Source: Micromonospora parva (GTDB lineage: Bacteria > Actinomycetota > Actinomycetes > Mycobacteriales > Micromonosporaceae). Taken from it: a stretch of DNA of 64,000 nucleotides. The notes beneath the pieces are model-generated. The model searched no databases. It saw only the letters and a program-made list of their open reading frames with translations, and was not told the DNA's origin. The position numbers were made by a program, and so were the translations under genes. Within the stretch, counting starts at the first letter, position 1. Each line of letters opens with the position of its first letter. Below, piece by piece: positions 50,898 through 59,741 of this stretch. Location: contig NZ_JNZS01000003.1 in the NCBI RefSeq assembly GCF_000718515.1, positions 1 through 64,000 of the forward strand. The letters run 5' to 3'.

Positions 50898-52337
50898 TCA
50901 GCGGCCGTACGCCTCCAGCAGGCGCAGCCAGACCTCGCTGACGGTCGGGTACGCGGGCACGGCGTGCCACAGCCGGTCCAGTGGGACCTCGCCGACGATG
51001 GCGATCGTCGCGGCATGCAGCAGTTCCGCGACGTCCGGGCCGACGAGGGTGAAGCCGACGATCACCCGCCGCTCCTCGTCCACGACCATGCGGGCGTGCC
51101 CCTGGTAGCCCTCGGCATGCAGCGTGGACCCGGCGACGGCGGCCAGGTCGTAGTCGACGACCCGGATCCGCAGCCCGGCCGCCTTGGCGGCGGCCGCGGT
51201 CAGCCCCACCGACGCGACCTCCGGGTCGGTGAAGACGACCTGCGGCACGGCGCGCGCGTCGGCCGTGGCGACGTGCCGACCCCACGGGCGGTCGTCCACC
51301 GCCTCGCCGGTGGCCCGCGCCACGATGACGTCACCCACCGCGCGAGCCTGGTACTTGCCCTGGTGGGTCAGCAGCACCCGCCGGTTGACGTCGCCGGCCG
51401 CGTACAGCCACCCGTCGCCGATCAACGCCCCGGCGTCGTCGAGCACCCGCAGGGTGTCGTCGACAGTGAGCCAGGCACCCGGCTTCAGGCCGATCCGGTC
51501 GAGGCCGACGTCCTGGGTGTTCGGCGTACGGCCGATCGCGACGAGGACCTCGTCGGCGTCGACCTGTTCGCCGTCGGTGAGCGTGATGTGCACGGTGCCG
51601 TCGCCGTCGCGGCTCACCGACGCGGCCTCGGCAGCCAGACGCACCGACACGCCGGCTTCCCGCAGGGACTGCGTGACCCGCTCGCCGACGAACGGCTCCG
51701 CCCGCGTGAGCAGTCCGTCCCGGGCGAGCACCGTCACCGCCGAGCCGAGGCCCGCGTACGCGGTCGCCATCTCCGTGGCCACCACGCCACCACCGATGAT
51801 GGCGAGCCGCCCGGGCACCTGGCTCGCGGCGGCTGCCTCCCGGCTGGTCCACGGTGCCGCCTCGCCCAGACCGGAGACGTCCGGCAGCAGGGCGCTACTG
51901 CCGGTCGCGATGACCACAGCGTGTCGGGCGGTGAGCAAGGTCGGGGCGGTGTCCGCGCCGGTCACCTCGACGGTCCGGTCGGAGCTGATCCGTCCCTGGC
52001 CGCGATACAGCGTGATCCCCGCCGAGTTCAGCCAGGACACCTGCCCGTCGTCCGTCCAGTGCGACACGATGGAGTCCCGGCGGCGCAGCACGGCCGCCGC
52101 GTCCAGTTCGCCGGTCACCGCCTCGCGCGCACCCGGCAGCTGGCGGGCCGCCCGCAGCGCGGTCTGGCTGCGCAGCAACGCCTTGGTCGGCATGCAGGCC
52201 CAGTAGGAGCATTCGCCACCCACCAGTTCCCGCTCGACGATCGCGGCGGTCAGGCCGCCCTGCACGACGCGGTCGGCGACGTTCTCCCCCACCGGTCCCG
52301 CGCCGATGACAACGACGTCGTAGGTGGCGCTCTCCAT
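50898..52337 (-). CDS. FAD-dependent pyridine nucleotide-disulfide oxidoreductase
   Basis: A 479-residue class I flavin disulfide reductase, similar in layout to dihydrolipoamide dehydrogenase and mercuric reductase. The FAD motif is VVVIGAGPVGENVADRVVQG, the redox pair is Cys43/Cys48 in GGECSYWACMPTK, and the NAD(P) motif is LAIIGGGVVATEMATAYAGL. The second FAD motif WLYAAGDVNRRVLLTHQGKY and a dimerisation domain end the protein. Two oddities stand out. The disulfide loop is CSYWAC instead of CxNVGC, and the C-terminal HxxPT region reads AVPAYPTVSE, with Tyr where lipoamide dehydrogenases have the catalytic His. It is the last gene of a three-gene operon. Confidence 0.9.
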   Translation of the reverse strand: MESATYDVVVIGAGPVGENVADRVVQGGLTAAIVERELVGGECSYWACMPTKALLRSQTALRAARQLPGAREAVTGELDAAAVLRRRDSIVSHWTDDGQVSWLNSAGITLYRGQGRISSDRTVEVTGADTAPTLLTARHAVVIATGSSALLPDVSGLGEAAPWTSREAAAASQVPGRLAIIGGGVVATEMATAYAGLGSAVTVLARDGLLTRAEPFVGERVTQSLREAGVSVRLAAEAASVSRDGDGTVHITLTDGEQVDADEVLVAIGRTPNTQDVGLDRIGLKPGAWLTVDDTLRVLDDAGALIGDGWLYAAGDVNRRVLLTHQGKYQARAVGDVIVARATGEAVDDRPWGRHVATADARAVPQVVFTDPEVASVGLTAAAAKAAGLRIRVVDYDLAAVAGSTLHAEGYQGHARMVVDEERRVIVGFTLVGPDVAELLHAATIAIVGEVPLDRLWHAVPAYPTVSEVWLRLLEAYGR

Positions 52338-52338
52338 G

Positions 52339-52896
52339 TCAGTTGCCCTTCGCGGTGCGGCCGAGGCGGATGGCTGCGATGAGGAAGAAGATGGCGCCGG
52401 GGATGGCGTAGCCGATCGCGTTGGTCAGGGCCGGGTTGTCCGCCGAGGCCGCCGCGATGAACGATCCACCGGCGAGTACGGAGAGACCACCGCTGATGAT
52501 CATCGGCCACTGGCCGCCCATCTTACGGCGGGTGACGCCGACGATCAGCTGCACCAGCCCGGCCACGACCGCCCAGGCACCCCAGACCCGCAGGACCGCC
52601 GGGACGCCGGACGTACCGGCGATGCCCAGGCCGACCGCGGCGAGCAGGCTGATCGCGACGTTCACGTACAGCAGGGTGGGCGATCCGGTGGCCCGCGACG
52701 CGCGGACGTCGACGATGGCGGCAGCCACGTCGAACAGCGGGTAGAGCACGAGCAGCGTGGCGGTGAGGGGGTTGAGGTGCTTCGCGAGGGGGAAGGTCAC
52801 GGCAGCCCAGACGATGGCGAAGGCGAAGCGGCCGAAGTACAGCCGCCGCAGGGCGGCGGCCGTCGTCGAGATGCCGGGAACGGCAACGGTGGTCAT
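52339..52896 (-). CDS. Membrane protein (DUF308-like)
   Basis: A 185-residue protein with about six predicted helices in three pairs. It resembles HdeD/DUF308 proteins, and internal similarity between hairpins (LYPLFDVAAAIVDVRAS; GLVQLIVGVTRRK) supports this. The ATG at 52896 is chosen because the coding sequence begins there. Its stop is one base from the FAD oxidoreductase start and it follows the small alpha/beta-barrel protein by 68 bases, so the three are probably one operon. Confidence 0.75.
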   Translation of the reverse strand: MTTVAVPGISTTAAALRRLYFGRFAFAIVWAAVTFPLAKHLNPLTATLLVLYPLFDVAAAIVDVRASRATGSPTLLYVNVAISLLAAVGLGIAGTSGVPAVLRVWGAWAVVAGLVQLIVGVTRRKMGGQWPMIISGGLSVLAGGSFIAAASADNPALTNAIGYAIPGAIFFLIAAIRLGRTAKGN

Positions 52897-52964
52897 GTCA
52901 TCCTCTCGAGGATTCCGGAGCGAACTGACGTTCAGCGGGGTGCGGGGCCCCTGGAGGGGCGGGG

Positions 52965-53264
52965 CTATTCGACGTCCGAGAACAGCCCCGTGATCTCCAC
53001 CTGAGCGCCCTGGAGCCCACCGAAGACGGCGCCGGCGGCGGGCGTCGCGACCGCGGCGGAGGCGTCCTCGTAGCTGGCGAAGTAGAGGTCGAGCGTCCGG
53101 TACGCGGGGGTGGGCGTGCCGTCCTCCTTCGGCCACACCTTGGCCGACTCGACCCGCTGAAGCTTCGGGAACGTCTCCGCGGCCCGGCGTACGTCGGCGT
53201 AGACCTTCTCGAACTCGTCCGGGTTGGCGGGATTCCCGATGATCAGAGTGATCTTGGTGGGCAT
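52965..53264 (-). CDS. EthD-like dimeric alpha/beta-barrel protein
   Basis: A 99-residue protein with a ferredoxin-like fold of the EthD/ABM type. It has KITLIIGNPANPDEFEKVYA at the start, a central VWPKEDGTPTPAYRTLDLYF, and FASYEDASAAVATPAAGAVF, where the aligned helix of EthD proteins lies. Such proteins are small oxidative or accessory enzymes. It is first in the operon with the DUF308-like membrane protein and the FAD oxidoreductase. Two copies of the TetR-type site lie upstream. Confidence 0.8.
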   Translation of the reverse strand: MPTKITLIIGNPANPDEFEKVYADVRRAAETFPKLQRVESAKVWPKEDGTPTPAYRTLDLYFASYEDASAAVATPAAGAVFGGLQGAQVEITGLFSDVE

Positions 53265-53310
53265 GGCGCTCTCCTTCGGTCACCGCCGCACAGTCAACTG
53301 CCGATAGGCG

Positions 53311-53327
53311 GAACGAACGTTCTGTCT
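53311..53327. promoter_or_regulatory. TetR-type operator copy A
   Basis: GAACGAACGTTCTGTCT contains GAACGTTC and matches the site at 50203-50219 at 13 of 17 positions. It lies 47 bases upstream of the EthD-like start. Confidence 0.55.
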
Positions 53328-53362
53328 CTGGGAACGGTAGCGAACGGCGCCCCGATCGTCAA

Positions 53363-53379
53363 GACCGATCGTTCTGTTC
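53363..53379. promoter_or_regulatory. TetR-type operator copy B
   Basis: GACCGATCGTTCTGTTC matches the site at 50203-50219 at 15 of 17 positions. It lies about 100 bases upstream of the EthD-like start. Confidence 0.6.
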
Positions 53380-53452
53380 ACCCAGAGCCGACCCGCGTCC
53401 GGGCCGGCACGTCGCGGGCCTGGGCCGGCTGCTGTCCGCGTACTCGAAGGGT

Positions 53453-54628
53453 TTATCGGGTCTTCGTGGCGAAGGGCCCGCCGTCGCCGAACGCGAGCCG
53501 CGCGAAGTTCTCCGCGATGCGGCGATGTCCGGCACCGTCGGGGTGGACCTCGTCGGGGAGGGGAAATTCGGCGTAGTCGGCCTCGCCGTAGAGGTCACGT
53601 CCGTCGAGGTAGTGCAGGTTCGGGTCGTCGGCGGCCCGCTGTTGAACGATCTTGGCGAGTTCGTCCCGGATGATGGTGAGGGTCAGCCGCCCGGCGCTGC
53701 GTTCGGCCGGATCTCCGGTGGCCGTGAACCGCAGCCTCCCGCCGTCGAGGTCCGGTGCGAGAGGGCCGGGCGTGTCTTCCTGGACCGGGCACAGGATGGC
53801 GGACACGACCAGCAGTGGCGTGCTCGGGTGCCCCTCCCGGATGGTGTCGAGGAAACCGTGGACCGCGGGGGTGAAGGCGCGCAGCCGCATCGCGTCGCTG
53901 TTGACGATGTTGATGCCGATCTTGACGCTGATCAGGTCCGCGGGGATGTCCCGCATGGCGCGGGCGGTGAACGGGTCGAGCAGCGCGCTCCCCCCGAACC
54001 CCAGGTTGACCAGCTCCACGCCGCCCGCTGCGGCGGCCAGCGCCGGCCAGATGGCGCTGGGATGACCGGCGTTCGAGCCGTGGCTGATGGAACTGCCGTG
54101 GTGCAGCCACGTCCTGCGGCGGCTGGGCGGGCTCTGCTCGACGGGCGCGTCGGTGCGCAGCGCGATCAACTCGGTGATCTCCGTGTGCGGGAGCCAGATC
54201 TCGACGTCCTTCTCACCTGCGGGCAGATCGGCGAAGCGAGCGGTGCCGGCCGGTCCTTCGGCGAGCACCGACGTCTGGGTGAACATGTCGGTGACGGTCC
54301 GGACGTTGCCGCCGGACACCGAGGCCTGCGCGGCCAGACGGCCGTCGATCAGCAGGTCGTAGACGCCGTCCGCGGGCGGCGGGAAGCCCTGGTAGACCCG
54401 TTTGGTGGGCAGCGTGTCCAGTTCGATGGTGGTGGCCCGGGTCCGGAAGACCAGTCGCACACCGGAGGGCTGGGCCTCGGCCATGGCCAACTGGTCGTCG
54501 GGGATCTGCCGGCGCGCCCGCGCGGTCAGCCGATGCGGCAGCAGACCGCGCGTGGTGGTCTCCAGGTCGACGGCGCCGCGCAGCAGGTCCGCAGTGATCG
54601 GGGTGGTCCATCGATGATCGGTGGTCAT
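53453..54628 (-). CDS. SGNH/GDSL-family hydrolase
   Basis: A 391-residue esterase-type protein without a signal peptide. An N-terminal beta-sandwich (about 1-165) precedes the SGNH domain. Block I is WLHHGSSISHGSN with the nucleophile Ser, the Gly block is in LGFGGSALLDP, the Asn block in KIGINIVNS, and the catalytic Asp-His pair is in PDEVHPDGAGHRRIAEN. Two-domain SGNH enzymes of this kind deacylate sugars or natural products. It follows a TetR gene by 83 bases on the same strand and may be its main target. Confidence 0.85.
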   Translation of the reverse strand: MTTDHRWTTPITADLLRGAVDLETTTRGLLPHRLTARARRQIPDDQLAMAEAQPSGVRLVFRTRATTIELDTLPTKRVYQGFPPPADGVYDLLIDGRLAAQASVSGGNVRTVTDMFTQTSVLAEGPAGTARFADLPAGEKDVEIWLPHTEITELIALRTDAPVEQSPPSRRRTWLHHGSSISHGSNAGHPSAIWPALAAAAGGVELVNLGFGGSALLDPFTARAMRDIPADLISVKIGINIVNSDAMRLRAFTPAVHGFLDTIREGHPSTPLLVVSAILCPVQEDTPGPLAPDLDGGRLRFTATGDPAERSAGRLTLTIIRDELAKIVQQRAADDPNLHYLDGRDLYGEADYAEFPLPDEVHPDGAGHRRIAENFARLAFGDGGPFATKTR

Positions 54629-54711
54629 TGCCTCAAGCCTTTCGAGGGATGTCGGTGTTCGTCGGCGCGCCGCGCCGCGAACCACGCGCGGACGGGCGGC
54701 CCTTCACCCCG

Positions 54712-55281
54712 TCAGGAACCGCTGCGGCTGCGCAGCAGCGCGTCGAGTGAATCCACGATCCAGTCCCAGGATTCCCGCTCGTCGGGGGCGCTGTGCGCGA
54801 AACCGCCGGCCAGTTCCAAGCTGACGAAGCCGTGGAAGACGCTGCCCAGCAGGCGGACCGCGTGCGTCGCGTCCGGCTCGTTCAACCCGTAGCCCCGCAG
54901 GATCGCCCGGGCCATCTGCGCGTGCCGGACGCCGGCGCTCGCGGCTGCCGTCTTCGGATCGAGCCGGAGCCGAGCGGCGGCATAACGGCCCGGGTGTTCC
55001 CTGGCGTAGTCGCGGTAGGCCTCGGCGAACGCGGCCAGGGCATCCCGGCCGGCACGACCGGCGACGGCATCGGCCACCCGGTCGGCGAGTTCGTCCAGCG
55101 CGAACAGCGCGATGCGGACCCTGAGGTCATGTGAGTTCTTCAGGTGCGAGTACAGGCTGGGGAGCTTGACGCCGCACCGCCGGGCGAGCGCCGAGACGGT
55201 GACCTCGTCGAAGCCGACCTCGTCGGCCAGCTCCGCCCCCGCTCGGGTCAGACGCTCCGGCGTGAGCCCTCGCTTCTCCAT
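54712..55281 (-). CDS. TetR-family regulator (WHG-domain type)
   Basis: A 189-residue TetR repressor. The HTH is AGAELADEVGFDEVTVSALA and GVKLPSLYSHLKNSHDLRVR. The C-terminal part contains FAEAYRDYAREHPGRYAAAR and LGSVFHGFVSLELAGGF, as in the TetR_C_33/WHG group. Directly upstream lies an inverted pair of near-identical 15-base sequences (55299-55334), the probable autoregulatory operator. The SGNH hydrolase downstream is probably co-regulated. Confidence 0.93.
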   Translation of the reverse strand: MEKRGLTPERLTRAGAELADEVGFDEVTVSALARRCGVKLPSLYSHLKNSHDLRVRIALFALDELADRVADAVAGRAGRDALAAFAEAYRDYAREHPGRYAAARLRLDPKTAAASAGVRHAQMARAILRGYGLNEPDATHAVRLLGSVFHGFVSLELAGGFAHSAPDERESWDWIVDSLDALLRSRSGS

Positions 55282-55298
55282 GACCCCTCCCCCAGCTG

Positions 55299-55334
55299 CC
55301 TAGCACTATCAGGTTGCTGCCTAATAGTACTAGG
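55299..55334. promoter_or_regulatory. Paired TetR operator
   Basis: CCTAGCACTATCAGG (55299-55313) and CCTAATAGTACTAGG (55320-55334) are inverted copies: the reverse complement of the second matches the first at 13 of 15 positions. The pair lies 18-53 bases upstream of the TetR start. Confidence 0.7.
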
Positions 55335-55370
55335 ACAGCTGCCGGGGCCCGGCGGGGGCCCGCTGCCGCG

Positions 55371-56606
55371 TCACGCCTCGGAATCGCCGACGTCGGGCTT
55401 CTCCCCTCCGGTCGGTGACCCGGGAGCCTCCATCGGTCGCCCCCGCCGCCACCACGCGTCGACAAGCGCGACCAGGGCCAGCACCCCGGCCACCACGCTC
55501 AGCCCGACCATCGGCGCCCAGTGGGCCAGCGCCGGCGTGCACAGCAGCAGAGCGACCAGTCCGATCGGCTGGGACCGGGACACCCTCCCGAAGATCTCGT
55601 ACTCCAACCGGACACGGGAGACGAGGAAGAGCATCGGACCGCCGACCACGAACGGCAGCCAATTCGGCCTCGGCCGCCCGAACGGATCATCGATCACCAA
55701 CTCGTAGCCGACCGCCGTGACGAGCACGCTGAGCACGAGCAACAGGTGCGTCCGTTCCAACGCCGTGCCCAGCCGAGCGGGCATGGCCACCCGGTCCAAC
55801 GCATCGGTCAGGAGCAGACCCGCGCAGTGGAAATAGATTCGCCAGAGCAGCGCGCTGGTCGCGAACGCGACAGCGAAGGCGGCTGCCCGGTCCGCCGCAT
55901 AGTCCGTGCCACTGAAAACCACGCCGATGACCAGAATCGACTCACCGAGTGCGATGAGGAACATCTGCTGATACCGGTCAGCGAGGTGCGTCCCGGCGAT
56001 CCGCCACCGGGCCACCTTCGAGGCCCCGAGCCAGGGCAGCGGCCAACCCAGGGCCCACGCGACGTAGTCGACAGCGACAGCGGCAACCCACAGCGGCAGG
56101 CGGAGGTCGTCCGGACCCAGCGCGCCGGCCAACCACAGTGGCGCGCTCGCCGATGCCCACACGGCAAGCCGGAACGGCACCAGCCGTCGCGGATGGCCAC
56201 GCAGCGCGGCGGCGATCACCAACGGCCGTACCACCATCACCATCAGGTACGCGGCAGCGAACGGCAGCGCCCGCTCCTCCATCGCCCTCGGCAACGTCAC
56301 TGCCATGATCAGACCGGCGAACATGGTGCCGACCACGACGGCCTGAATGACCGGTTGCTCCGGTTCGTAACGGCTGGTGATCCAGGCGGTGTGCGACCAG
56401 ATCAGCCAGAGCGCCAGAAAGAGCAGGAGCGTCCGCCCGAACCCCAGCACCAGCGTCCAGCCGGTGTCCTCGCCGAGTCCGGCGAACCGTTGCGAGACTC
56501 GGGTGAGGGCCACCACGAACGCCAGATCGAAGAACAGCTCCAGGAACGTCGCACGGCCCGAACTCGTCGGCGGACGCAGCAGCCCGGCACCCCGCCCCGC
56601 CGCCAT
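55371..56606 (-). CDS. LtrA-family membrane protein
   Basis: A 411-residue integral membrane protein with about ten to twelve predicted helices. It carries both signatures of the low-temperature-requirement A family: ATFLELFFDLAFVVALTRVS near the N-terminus and QQMFLIALGESILVIGVVF in the middle. The molecular function is unknown; some members are linked to cold growth or stress. It stands alone, with its stop 90 bases before the TetR start and convergent with nothing. Confidence 0.9.
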   Translation of the reverse strand: MAAGRGAGLLRPPTSSGRATFLELFFDLAFVVALTRVSQRFAGLGEDTGWTLVLGFGRTLLLFLALWLIWSHTAWITSRYEPEQPVIQAVVVGTMFAGLIMAVTLPRAMEERALPFAAAYLMVMVVRPLVIAAALRGHPRRLVPFRLAVWASASAPLWLAGALGPDDLRLPLWVAAVAVDYVAWALGWPLPWLGASKVARWRIAGTHLADRYQQMFLIALGESILVIGVVFSGTDYAADRAAAFAVAFATSALLWRIYFHCAGLLLTDALDRVAMPARLGTALERTHLLLVLSVLVTAVGYELVIDDPFGRPRPNWLPFVVGGPMLFLVSRVRLEYEIFGRVSRSQPIGLVALLLCTPALAHWAPMVGLSVVAGVLALVALVDAWWRRGRPMEAPGSPTGGEKPDVGDSEA

Positions 56607-56757
56607 CGACCGCCTCCATCCGCCCCTGGTCGCACCAACGACGCGGCAGCGGAAGGAGTTGCGTCAGCGGACGCGCACCGGATTGGCCTCACCCCCGACA
56701 ATCGAACGAGCCGTCGCCGCGAGGCCGGTTCATTCATCACCTCGTGAGGAGAGAAGT

Positions 56758-56771
56758 CCCCGGATCCGGGG
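56758..56771. promoter_or_regulatory. Perfect 14-base palindrome upstream of the cupin gene
   Basis: CCCCGGATCCGGGG lies 75 bases before the cupin start, in the region divergent from ltrA. Operator candidate with no known partner. Confidence 0.45.
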
Positions 56772-56846
56772 TAAGGGCCAGGCAGCGCGGCGACGAGGGA
56801 ACATGCGCCGTTCACCTCGCGCAGCCACAGCAGGAGGGACAGCCGC

Positions 56847-57374
56847 ATGACCGACCGCAACCGGGCCACCCCGACCATCCCGGACGACGATCCGAACCGA
56901 ACGCTGACGGTGGCCGACCCCGACGACCCCGCGACCACCTACCTCTCCCTCGCCGGAGGCACCTACGCCATGCTGGTCACCGGCGAGCAGACCCACGGGC
57001 AGTACTGCCTCATCGACATGCGGATCCCCGACGGCGGAGGACCGCCACCGCACCGGCACGACTTCGAGGAGATGTTCACCATCCTCGAAGGCGAGATCGA
57101 GTTCACCTTCCGCGGGGAGAGGCACCTCGTCCGCGCCGGTTCCACAGTGAACATCCCGGCCAACGCGCCGCACAACTTCCGCAACAGCTCCGGCGCGCCC
57201 GCCCGCATGTTGTGCGTCTGCACCCCTGCGGGACAGGACGAATACTTCCTCCGCGTCGGCGACGTGGTTGCCGGTAAAGACGCACCGCCGCCGCAGCTCA
57301 CCGATGACGAGCTGGCAGAGCGCCGGCGACGCGCGGCCGACCTGGCTCCCGAATACCGCACCGAGATGCTCTGA
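56847..57374 (+). CDS. Cupin-domain protein
   Basis: A 175-residue single-cupin protein. The metal ligands are intact: His69, His71 and Glu75 in PPPHRHDFEEMF (motif 1) and His109 in NIPANAPHNF (motif 2). The barrel spans about residues 35-130 and a helical tail follows. Such proteins are small dioxygenases, isomerases or sugar-binding proteins; the reaction cannot be assigned. AGGAGGG precedes the ATG at good spacing. The stop is four bases from that of the convergent membrane-protein gene. Confidence 0.87.
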   Translation: MTDRNRATPTIPDDDPNRTLTVADPDDPATTYLSLAGGTYAMLVTGEQTHGQYCLIDMRIPDGGGPPPHRHDFEEMFTILEGEIEFTFRGERHLVRAGSTVNIPANAPHNFRNSSGAPARMLCVCTPAGQDEYFLRVGDVVAGKDAPPPQLTDDELAERRRRAADLAPEYRTEML

Positions 57375-57378
57375 CCGG

Positions 57379-57888
57379 TCAGCAGTGCGGTGGCCGAGTC
57401 CCCCGCGCGTCGTCCGGCCCGCCCCACGTCTGCTCGACCGGCTGCTCGGCGGCTCGCCGCGACCCCATGACGAAGCGACTCAGCGCCGCCGCCACCGCCC
57501 CGGCCACCACCCCGGTGAGCACCCCGGTGACGAGACTAGAGAACACCGCCGCCACCCGAAGGATCGCTTCCTGCGCCCGAGGGTCGACGGTGCCGAGTCT
57601 CGGCTCGGTCGCGCCGAATGCCTCGTCCCACAGCACCTGGTGACCAACCGCGAGAAGAACACCGTGGACCGCCCCGATCACCACCACCGTCAGGAACGGA
57701 CGCGGCGGACGCCGCCACAGCACGGCGGCCACCCAACAGATCAGGGGTACGACCGCGAGCAGCACGGCGGCTGGCTGCCCTCCCTCCACGACGCGCAGGT
57801 CGTGCAGGATCACCCGCGGTACGGCCAACGCGGCGAGCCCGACCAGGGCCGGCCACGAGAACCCGAGAGTACGCCGCGCGGCGCTCAT
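57379..57888 (-). CDS. Integral membrane protein
   Basis: A 169-residue protein with about four predicted helices, an extracytoplasmic loop (DEAFGATEPRLGTVDPRAQE) and a polar C-terminal tail. The ATG overlaps the stop of the upstream membrane-protein gene (ATGA), so the two are coupled. No family is recognised. Confidence 0.7.
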   Translation of the reverse strand: MSAARRTLGFSWPALVGLAALAVPRVILHDLRVVEGGQPAAVLLAVVPLICWVAAVLWRRPPRPFLTVVVIGAVHGVLLAVGHQVLWDEAFGATEPRLGTVDPRAQEAILRVAAVFSSLVTGVLTGVVAGAVAAALSRFVMGSRRAAEQPVEQTWGGPDDARGTRPPHC

Positions 57889-58397
57889 CGCTCGCCCCGT
57901 ACCGGTGCGGTCTCCCGGGCGAAACGCAGCAGGGCGGTGAACGCCAGCGCGGAGGTCACCGCGCCGCCGGCGAGGCGTACCCAGTGGCCGGCGACGAACT
58001 CCTCGGCGACCTGGCGCAGATACTCCGGGGAGTGCGTGCCGACCGGGTCGACGAACATGATCTCGTTGCGCGGCCAGAAGAACACCACGGAGAACAGGAA
58101 CTCGCAGGCGATGAAGACCACCGCGGCTGCCGCGACGTACCACCGCAGTCGCCGATTGCGCCAGGTGAGGGCGGTCGCGGCGAGGCTGGTCAGCACGACC
58201 GAGGCGCCCAGCGGTGGGAAGTAGTCGCTCGGGCCGCCGGCGACCAGGAACTCGCGGGCCCGGTCCAGCGAGGCCGGCGCGTCACCGAAGATGTTCGGGT
58301 AGAGCATCACGGTCTCGGCCGCGACCCCACCAAAGGACATCATCGCCGCCCAGACGAGCACGATGAGCACGATCCACGTCAGCTTGATACGGGACAC
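57885..58397 (-). CDS. DUF1772-like membrane protein
   Basis: A 170-residue protein with four predicted helices and long first and second loops (MLYPNIFGDAPASLDRAREF). This resembles DUF1772/anthrone-oxygenase-like membrane proteins. The GTG at 58397 is the only good start. Co-translated with the following membrane protein. Divergent, with a 195-base gap, from the second two-component system, which may regulate it. Confidence 0.72.
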   Translation of the reverse strand: MSRIKLTWIVLIVLVWAAMMSFGGVAAETVMLYPNIFGDAPASLDRAREFLVAGGPSDYFPPLGASVVLTSLAATALTWRNRRLRWYVAAAAVVFIACEFLFSVVFFWPRNEIMFVDPVGTHSPEYLRQVAEEFVAGHWVRLAGGAVTSALAFTALLRFARETAPVRGER

Positions 58398-58592
58398 AGC
58401 GGCACTTCTCCGTCATTTCCGGGCCCTGGTGGGCACGATCGGTGATGTCGCCGTCGACGCTAGGTCGCCGACTCGGCACCGTCTGCCGCGCGGCCGCGCG
58501 AGCTGGCATCGCTTCTCGACGTACCTGGCGGGGTGGGGGTGTTGCCTGCGGACGGCAGCGGCGCGGGTCCGCACCGACTTAGGCTCACGGAC

Positions 58593-59741
58593 GTGCCGGC
58601 CACCTCACCCACCCGAACCGAGGCGCTGCTCGCTGTCGCCATCCTGAGCCTGGTGACGGCGGCGGTGGTGACCGAGGACGCGTCCGCCGCCCAGGCGGCG
58701 TTGGCCGGCGGATTCGGGGCCGGGTGGGCCGCCCTGCTGCTGGTGGCCCGGCGTTGGACGGTTCCGGCGCTGCTGGCGACCGCAGCCGGCATCCTCGGCT
58801 ACTACGCGCTGGAGCTGCCGCCGGTCGGCGTGGCCGCCCCGGCCGCCGCCATCCTCTACCTGGCCGCCCAGCGGGGTCGGGTGCAGCCGGCCGCCGCTGT
58901 CGGCGGGGGCCTGCTGGCCGTCTCGGTGGCCGCCCGGCTCATCGAGGGAGACGACATCTCCGTCGTGATCGGTGCTGGTCTCGGCTCCGAGGCGGCCCTG
59001 ATGCTCGCCGTCATCGCTCTCGGTGACGCCGTGCGCAACCGGCGTTCGCTACGGGCCGCATTGGCCCGGCAGGCCGCCTCGGCGGCCGAGGAACGCCGTC
59101 GGGAGGCCGCCCGGCAGGTCGAGGCCGAGCGGCTGCGCATCGCCCGGGAGGTGCACGACACGCTCGGACACACGATGTCGGTGGTCACCCTGCAGTCGGC
59201 GGTGGCCCGGGAGGCCCTTGCCGATGCCGAGCCCGGACAGGCCGAGGCCGCTCTGGCCGCGATCCACGCGGTGAGTGGCAGCGCCATGGCCGAGCTGCGG
59301 GCCACGCTGGGCACGCTGCGCCGCGAACCCGGACCGCGCGAGCCGGCCCCCGGTCTCACCCAGTTGGGCCCGCTCGTCGAGGGCGTGCGCAGTGGTGGGC
59401 TGGCGGTCGAGCTGCGTCTCGACGGTCCTGTCGACGCCCTGCCCACGGTGGTCGGCAGCACCGTCTACCGGATCGTGCAGGAGGCCCTGACCAATGTGCT
59501 GCGCCACGCCCACGCCACCCGCGCCACGGTGACGATCCGGGCCACCCCGGCCCGGCTGTCGGCGGAGGTCGTCGACGACGGCCGGGGATCTCCCGGCGCC
59601 GCCGGGGTGGAGACGGGTCAGGGGCTGCGCGGCATGTCGGAGCGGGTTGCCCTGCTCGGCGGAACCTTCGCCGCCGGCGAGACCGCCGAGGGCGGCTTCC
59701 GCGTCTCGGTCCACCTACCGCTGGCCGGGGTCCCCGCATGA
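58593..59741 (+). CDS. NarL-type sensor histidine kinase
   Basis: A 382-residue membrane kinase. Hydrophobic helices span about residues 10-150. The dimerisation helix has the phosphoacceptor His in RIAREVHDTLGHTMSV, and the HATPase domain has QEALTNVLRHAH and GQGLRGMSERVALLGG. The GTG at 58593 is preferred because coding-like sequence begins there; an in-frame ATG at 58533 would add 20 residues without a ribosome site. The stop overlaps the response regulator ATG (ATGA), so the pair is made in equal amounts. Confidence 0.9.
   Translation: MPATSPTRTEALLAVAILSLVTAAVVTEDASAAQAALAGGFGAGWAALLLVARRWTVPALLATAAGILGYYALELPPVGVAAPAAAILYLAAQRGRVQPAAAVGGGLLAVSVAARLIEGDDISVVIGAGLGSEAALMLAVIALGDAVRNRRSLRAALARQAASAAEERRREAARQVEAERLRIAREVHDTLGHTMSVVTLQSAVAREALADAEPGQAEAALAAIHAVSGSAMAELRATLGTLRREPGPREPAPGLTQLGPLVEGVRSGGLAVELRLDGPVDALPTVVGSTVYRIVQEALTNVLRHAHATRATVTIRATPARLSAEVVDDGRGSPGAAGVETGQGLRGMSERVALLGGTFAAGETAEGGFRVSVHLPLAGVPA

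Noticed and set aside
56758..56771. Palindrome CCCCGGATCCGGGG as a terminator
   Set aside because: It lies between divergent starts, not after a gene, and has no loop; listed only as an operator candidate.
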